A DNA stretch of 7,410 nt, taken from positions 1 to 7,410 of the forward strand of contig SXOW01000403.1 in assembly GCA_005778315.1 (NCBI GenBank). Direction: 5' to 3'. This DNA comes from Acidobacteriota bacterium (GTDB taxonomy: Bacteria; Acidobacteriota; Vicinamibacteria; Vicinamibacterales; UBA8438). This document shows, in pieces, positions 4,601 to 7,410 of this stretch (position 1 is the first letter of the stretch; every line of letters starts with the position of its first letter). The notes beneath the pieces are model-generated. The model did not search any database. It saw only the letters and a list, made by a program, of their open reading frames with translations, and was not told the origin of the DNA. Made by a program: the position numbers and the translations under genes.

Positions 4601-5964
4601 TACTGGCGGCCGGACGGGGGACTCGGATGCGGACGGCGCGGCCCAAGGTGCTGCATCGCCTGGCCGGGCTCACGCTGATCGAACACGTCCTCCGGGCCGC
4701 ATCGCGACTGTCGCCGGCCACGACGGGCGTCGTCGTCGGACATCAGGCGGCCCGCGTTGAGGAGGGGCTTACCGGTCACCCATCCCTTCAGTTTGTGGTT
4801 CAAGCCGAGCAGCTCGGCACCGGCCATGCGGTGCTCCAAGCGGCCCCTATCTTCCAACGGTGTCGGGGTACGCTGGTCGTCCTATCTGGCGATGTGCCGC
4901 TGGTGCGCGCCGAGACCCTGGATCGGCTGGTGGTCGCGCACGAATCCGCCAGCGCTGCGGTCACGGTGGTCACGGCAATCGTGGCCAGTCCCTCCGGGTA
5001 CGGGCGGATCGTTCGGACCGCAGGTCGGATGAGCGGAATCGTCGAAGAACGTGACGCCTCGGACGCGCAACGGCGACTTACGGAGATCAATAGCGGGATC
5101 TACGCATTCGACCTCCAACCGTTGTTCGGCGCACTGCGCGAGCTGCCGCGCGCCGGCACGGTCAACGAGTTGTACCTGCCGGACCTCGTAACCACCTATC
5201 GACGACGCGGGCTACCGGTCGAGACCGTGACCGTGTCCGATCCCGACGAGGTTCGCGGCATCAACAGCCAGGCTGAATTGGCGGAGGTTGGTCGGATTGT
5301 GAGACAGCGTAAGAACGAAGAGTTGATGGCGGCCGGGGTCACTATCGAGGACCCCGCCACGACCTATATCGACGTGGATGTGACCGTAGGTCCGGATACC
5401 ATCATCCACCCCGGCGTGTCTCTGGAGGGGCGCACGGCGGTGGGCGCAGGTTGCGAACTGCACTCTGGCGTGCGGATCGTCGATTCGGTGCTCGGCGACG
5501 ACGTCCTTGTCAGGAATCACTGTGTCATTCAGCAGTCGCATCTGGGGGTGGGCGCTCGCATCGGACCATTCGCCCACCTACGCCCAGAGACGGAGGTCGG
5601 CGCGGATGCGAGAATCGGGAACTTCGTGGAGACCAAGAAGACATCCCTGGGGCGAGGAGCGAAAGCCGGTCATTTGACCTACCTCGGAGACACGACGGTG
5701 GGTGACGGCGCCAACGTCGGCGCTGGCACTATTACTTGTAACTACGACGGCGCGAACAAACACCGGACGCACATCGGAGAGAACGCGTTCATTGGCAGCG
5801 GAACCCAACTGGTCGCGCCGGTATCAGTGGGTGCCGGGGCCTACGTCGGTGCGGGTTCATGCATCACCGAGGACGTTCCCGCTGACGCCCTTGCCGTGGC
5901 CCGCGGGCGACAGACCATCAAGGCTGGCTGGGCTCGCACGCACAGGCACAGCAAGGAGCAGTAG
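4582..5964 (+). CDS. glmU: Bifunctional UDP-GlcNAc pyrophosphorylase / glucosamine-1-phosphate N-acetyltransferase GlmU
   Basis: Cytosolic enzyme that acetylates glucosamine-1-phosphate with acetyl-CoA and then transfers UMP from UTP, giving UDP-GlcNAc for peptidoglycan and other envelope polymers. The 460-residue length is standard. The N-terminal nucleotidyltransferase domain shows LAAGRGTRM (8-16), PKVLH (21-25), QAEQLGTGHA (74-83), SGDVPL (102-107, with metal-binding D104), YGRIV (140-144), EINSGIY (168-174) and N228 of GINS. From about 250 the left-handed beta-helix of hexapeptide repeats follows, with the acetyltransferase signatures LRPETEVG (333-340), GNFVETKK (346-353) and KAGHLTYLGD (361-370), where H364 is the likely catalytic base. 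TITCNYDGANK (383-393) and a basic C-terminus complete the match. All residues expected for both activities appear present. The start is fixed by the family N-terminus; the local ribosome-binding site is poor. glmS follows after 18 bases. Confidence 0.97.
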   Translation: MPRHVLILAAGRGTRMRTARPKVLHRLAGLTLIEHVLRAASRLSPATTGVVVGHQAARVEEGLTGHPSLQFVVQAEQLGTGHAVLQAAPIFQRCRGTLVVLSGDVPLVRAETLDRLVVAHESASAAVTVVTAIVASPSGYGRIVRTAGRMSGIVEERDASDAQRRLTEINSGIYAFDLQPLFGALRELPRAGTVNELYLPDLVTTYRRRGLPVETVTVSDPDEVRGINSQAELAEVGRIVRQRKNEELMAAGVTIEDPATTYIDVDVTVGPDTIIHPGVSLEGRTAVGAGCELHSGVRIVDSVLGDDVLVRNHCVIQQSHLGVGARIGPFAHLRPETEVGADARIGNFVETKKTSLGRGAKAGHLTYLGDTTVGDGANVGAGTITCNYDGANKHRTHIGENAFIGSGTQLVAPVSVGAGAYVGAGSCITEDVPADALAVARGRQTIKAGWARTHRHSKEQ

Positions 5965-5982
5965 GCGACCCAGCCCACGGCT

Positions 5983-7410
5983 ATGTGCGGCATCATCGGA
6001 TATATCGGAGACAAACCGGTCGTCCCGGTTCTCATCGAAGGGCTGCGCCGCCTGGAGTACCGCGGATATGACTCGGCCGGCATTGCCCTGATCCACGACG
6101 GGGCGCTTCAGGTGCGCCGCAGCGCCGGGAAACTGGCCCGTCTCGAAGAGGCGATCGTCGCCCAGCCGGTCGACGGGGACTACGGCCTCGGCCATACGCG
6201 GTGGGCGACCCATGGCCGACCCACGGAAGAAAACGCCCACCCGCACCGCGACTGCCTGGACCGCATCGTCGTTGTGCACAACGGGATCATTGAGAACTAC
6301 CTGGCGTTGAAGCACGAGCTCGAGGCCCAGGGACACCGCTTTCAGACCGAGACCGATACGGAGGTGGTCGCCCACCTCGTAGAGCGAGAAATGCGAGACG
6401 ACGGCCTGGAACAGGCCGTCAGGCGTGCGCTGAGCGCCATCCGAGGGCTGTTTGCGCTGGTCCTGCTGAGCGCCGACGACCCACAGAAGCTGGTCGCGGT
6501 GCGCAACGGTCCGCCCCTCCTAGTTGGACTCGGCGACCAGGAGTTCTTTGTCGCATCGGACGTCCCGGCGATTCTCAGCCACACCCGAGACGTTGTTTTT
6601 CTCGGCGACCGGGAGATGGCGGTGATTACCAGGACCGGAGCCGAGTTCACCGATTTCCACGGCGATCCCGTGCAAACGACGACGCAGCGGATCACGTGGG
6701 ACTCGGTCATGGCTGAGAAAGCCGGCTACAAGCACTTCATGCTGAAAGAGATCTTCGAGCAGCCGTGGGCCGCTCAGGAGACGATGCTTGGACGCGCGTC
6801 GCTCGAGTCCGGTCGCGTGTTTCTCGGCGAACTCGAGATTCCCCACGAGCGATTACGCGCGGTCGATCGGATTGTGCTGCTGGCCTGCGGGACATCGTGG
6901 CACGCCGGCCTTGTCGGCAAGTTCGTGATCGAGCAGCTGGCGGGAGTGCCAGTCGAGGTCGACTACGGGTCGGAGTACCGGTATCGCGACCCGATCGTCA
7001 CGCTGAACACGCTCGCCGTCGCCATCACGCAGTCAGGCGAAACGGCCGACACCCTCGCTGCCTTGCGTGAAGCCCGCGGGAAAGGCGCGATGAGTATCGC
7101 GATCTGCAATGTGGTCGGAAGCATGGCTACCAGGGAGGCGGATGGCACGGTCTACACCCACGCCGGCCCAGAGATGGGGGTGGCCTCGACCAAAGCCTTT
7201 ACCTCGCAACTGGTCGCGCTGCACCTCCTCGCGCTCTATCTTGGGCAGACCCGTGAGGCGCTGACTCCGGCCGCGGTAATGGCGCACGTCGAAGACTTGA
7301 ACCGGTTGCCGCGTCTGCTCGAGGAGGCACTCAAGTGCGATACGGCGATTCAGGCTGTGGCCCGGCGTTTTTACATGCATCGGGATTTTCTCTATCTAGG
7401 CCGAGGCATC
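5983..7410 (+). CDS. glmS: Glutamine-fructose-6-phosphate aminotransferase (isomerizing) GlmS, N-terminal 476 residues
   Basis: Converts fructose-6-phosphate and glutamine to glucosamine-6-phosphate and glutamate, the first step towards UDP-GlcNAc. The frame runs open from ATG 5983 to the right edge; about 130 residues should be missing. The N-terminal Ntn glutaminase domain starts MCGIIGYIG with nucleophile C2, and shows RRLEYRGYDSAG (22-33), HTRWATHG (71-78, R73), the HNGIIENY oxyanion segment (99-106, N100-G101) and TDTEV (124-128). The linker carries MAEKAGYKHFMLKEIFEQP (243-261). The first SIS domain shows LACGTSWHAG (300-309), ITQSGETADT (348-357) and AGPEMGVASTKAFTSQ (394-409). The second SIS domain is cut soon after YLGRG. 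It lies 18 bases after glmU, so co-transcription is likely. No Shine-Dalgarno is evident close to the ATG; AAGGAG inside the end of glmU is about 25 bases away. The 18-base gap leaves no room for a glmS ribozyme, so regulation by glucosamine-6-phosphate through that route is not supported here. Confidence 0.97.
   Translation, partial: MCGIIGYIGDKPVVPVLIEGLRRLEYRGYDSAGIALIHDGALQVRRSAGKLARLEEAIVAQPVDGDYGLGHTRWATHGRPTEENAHPHRDCLDRIVVVHNGIIENYLALKHELEAQGHRFQTETDTEVVAHLVEREMRDDGLEQAVRRALSAIRGLFALVLLSADDPQKLVAVRNGPPLLVGLGDQEFFVASDVPAILSHTRDVVFLGDREMAVITRTGAEFTDFHGDPVQTTTQRITWDSVMAEKAGYKHFMLKEIFEQPWAAQETMLGRASLESGRVFLGELEIPHERLRAVDRIVLLACGTSWHAGLVGKFVIEQLAGVPVEVDYGSEYRYRDPIVTLNTLAVAITQSGETADTLAALREARGKGAMSIAICNVVGSMATREADGTVYTHAGPEMGVASTKAFTSQLVALHLLALYLGQTREALTPAAVMAHVEDLNRLPRLLEEALKCDTAIQAVARRFYMHRDFLYLGRGI

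Noticed and set aside
5965..5982. glmS ribozyme or other riboswitch upstream of glmS
   Set aside because: The gap to glmU is only 18 bases and no ribozyme core is present.
1..7410. Defence island, mobile element, CRISPR array or biosynthetic cluster
   Set aside because: No transposase, integrase, direct-repeat array, toxin-antitoxin pair or cluster enzyme was seen; the genes are mostly recognisable housekeeping genes.

Overview
This is a GC-rich window (roughly 60-65% G+C by eye) that is densely packed with bacterial housekeeping genes. Seven protein genes can be supported, two of them cut by the window edges. No RNA gene, insertion sequence, CRISPR array, prophage or integrase was seen. The composition and gene content would fit a high-GC, Gram-negative-type environmental bacterium. 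Acidobacteriota (Vicinamibacteria-like) is a guess from overall resemblance of the proteins, not something the sequence proves.

The left part (1-2754) is on the minus strand and reads, in transcription order, a DUF885 putative metallopeptidase (2754-1096), a small FmdB-type zinc-ribbon protein (1019-654) and the N-terminal 188 residues of seryl-tRNA synthetase (565 to the left edge). The gaps of 76 and 88 bases each hold a GC-rich hairpin. A TAGAAT box lies just before serS, so serS may have its own, nearly leaderless, promoter.

A 135-base divergent spacer (2755-2889) separates this group from the plus-strand half. It contains an extended -10 element reading towards rsmI. The plus-strand genes are rsmI (16S rRNA C1402 2'-O-methyltransferase, 2890-3732), a TPR-like protein with a basic tail (3865-4488), glmU (4582-5964) and the first 476 residues of glmS (from 5983 to the right edge).

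GlmS makes glucosamine-6-phosphate. GlmU acetylates and uridylylates glucosamine-1-phosphate to UDP-GlcNAc, with GlmM (not in the window) in between. The glmU-glmS pair is therefore a compact amino-sugar operon feeding peptidoglycan and, if present, lipopolysaccharide. SerRS and RsmI both serve translation.

No previously undescribed system was found. The points worth a second look are small: a 12-codon reading frame with its own Shine-Dalgarno overlapping the glmU start, -10-like boxes immediately before start codons, an inverted repeat over the presumed promoter of the TPR gene, and a marked drop in G+C in the 3' half of rsmI.
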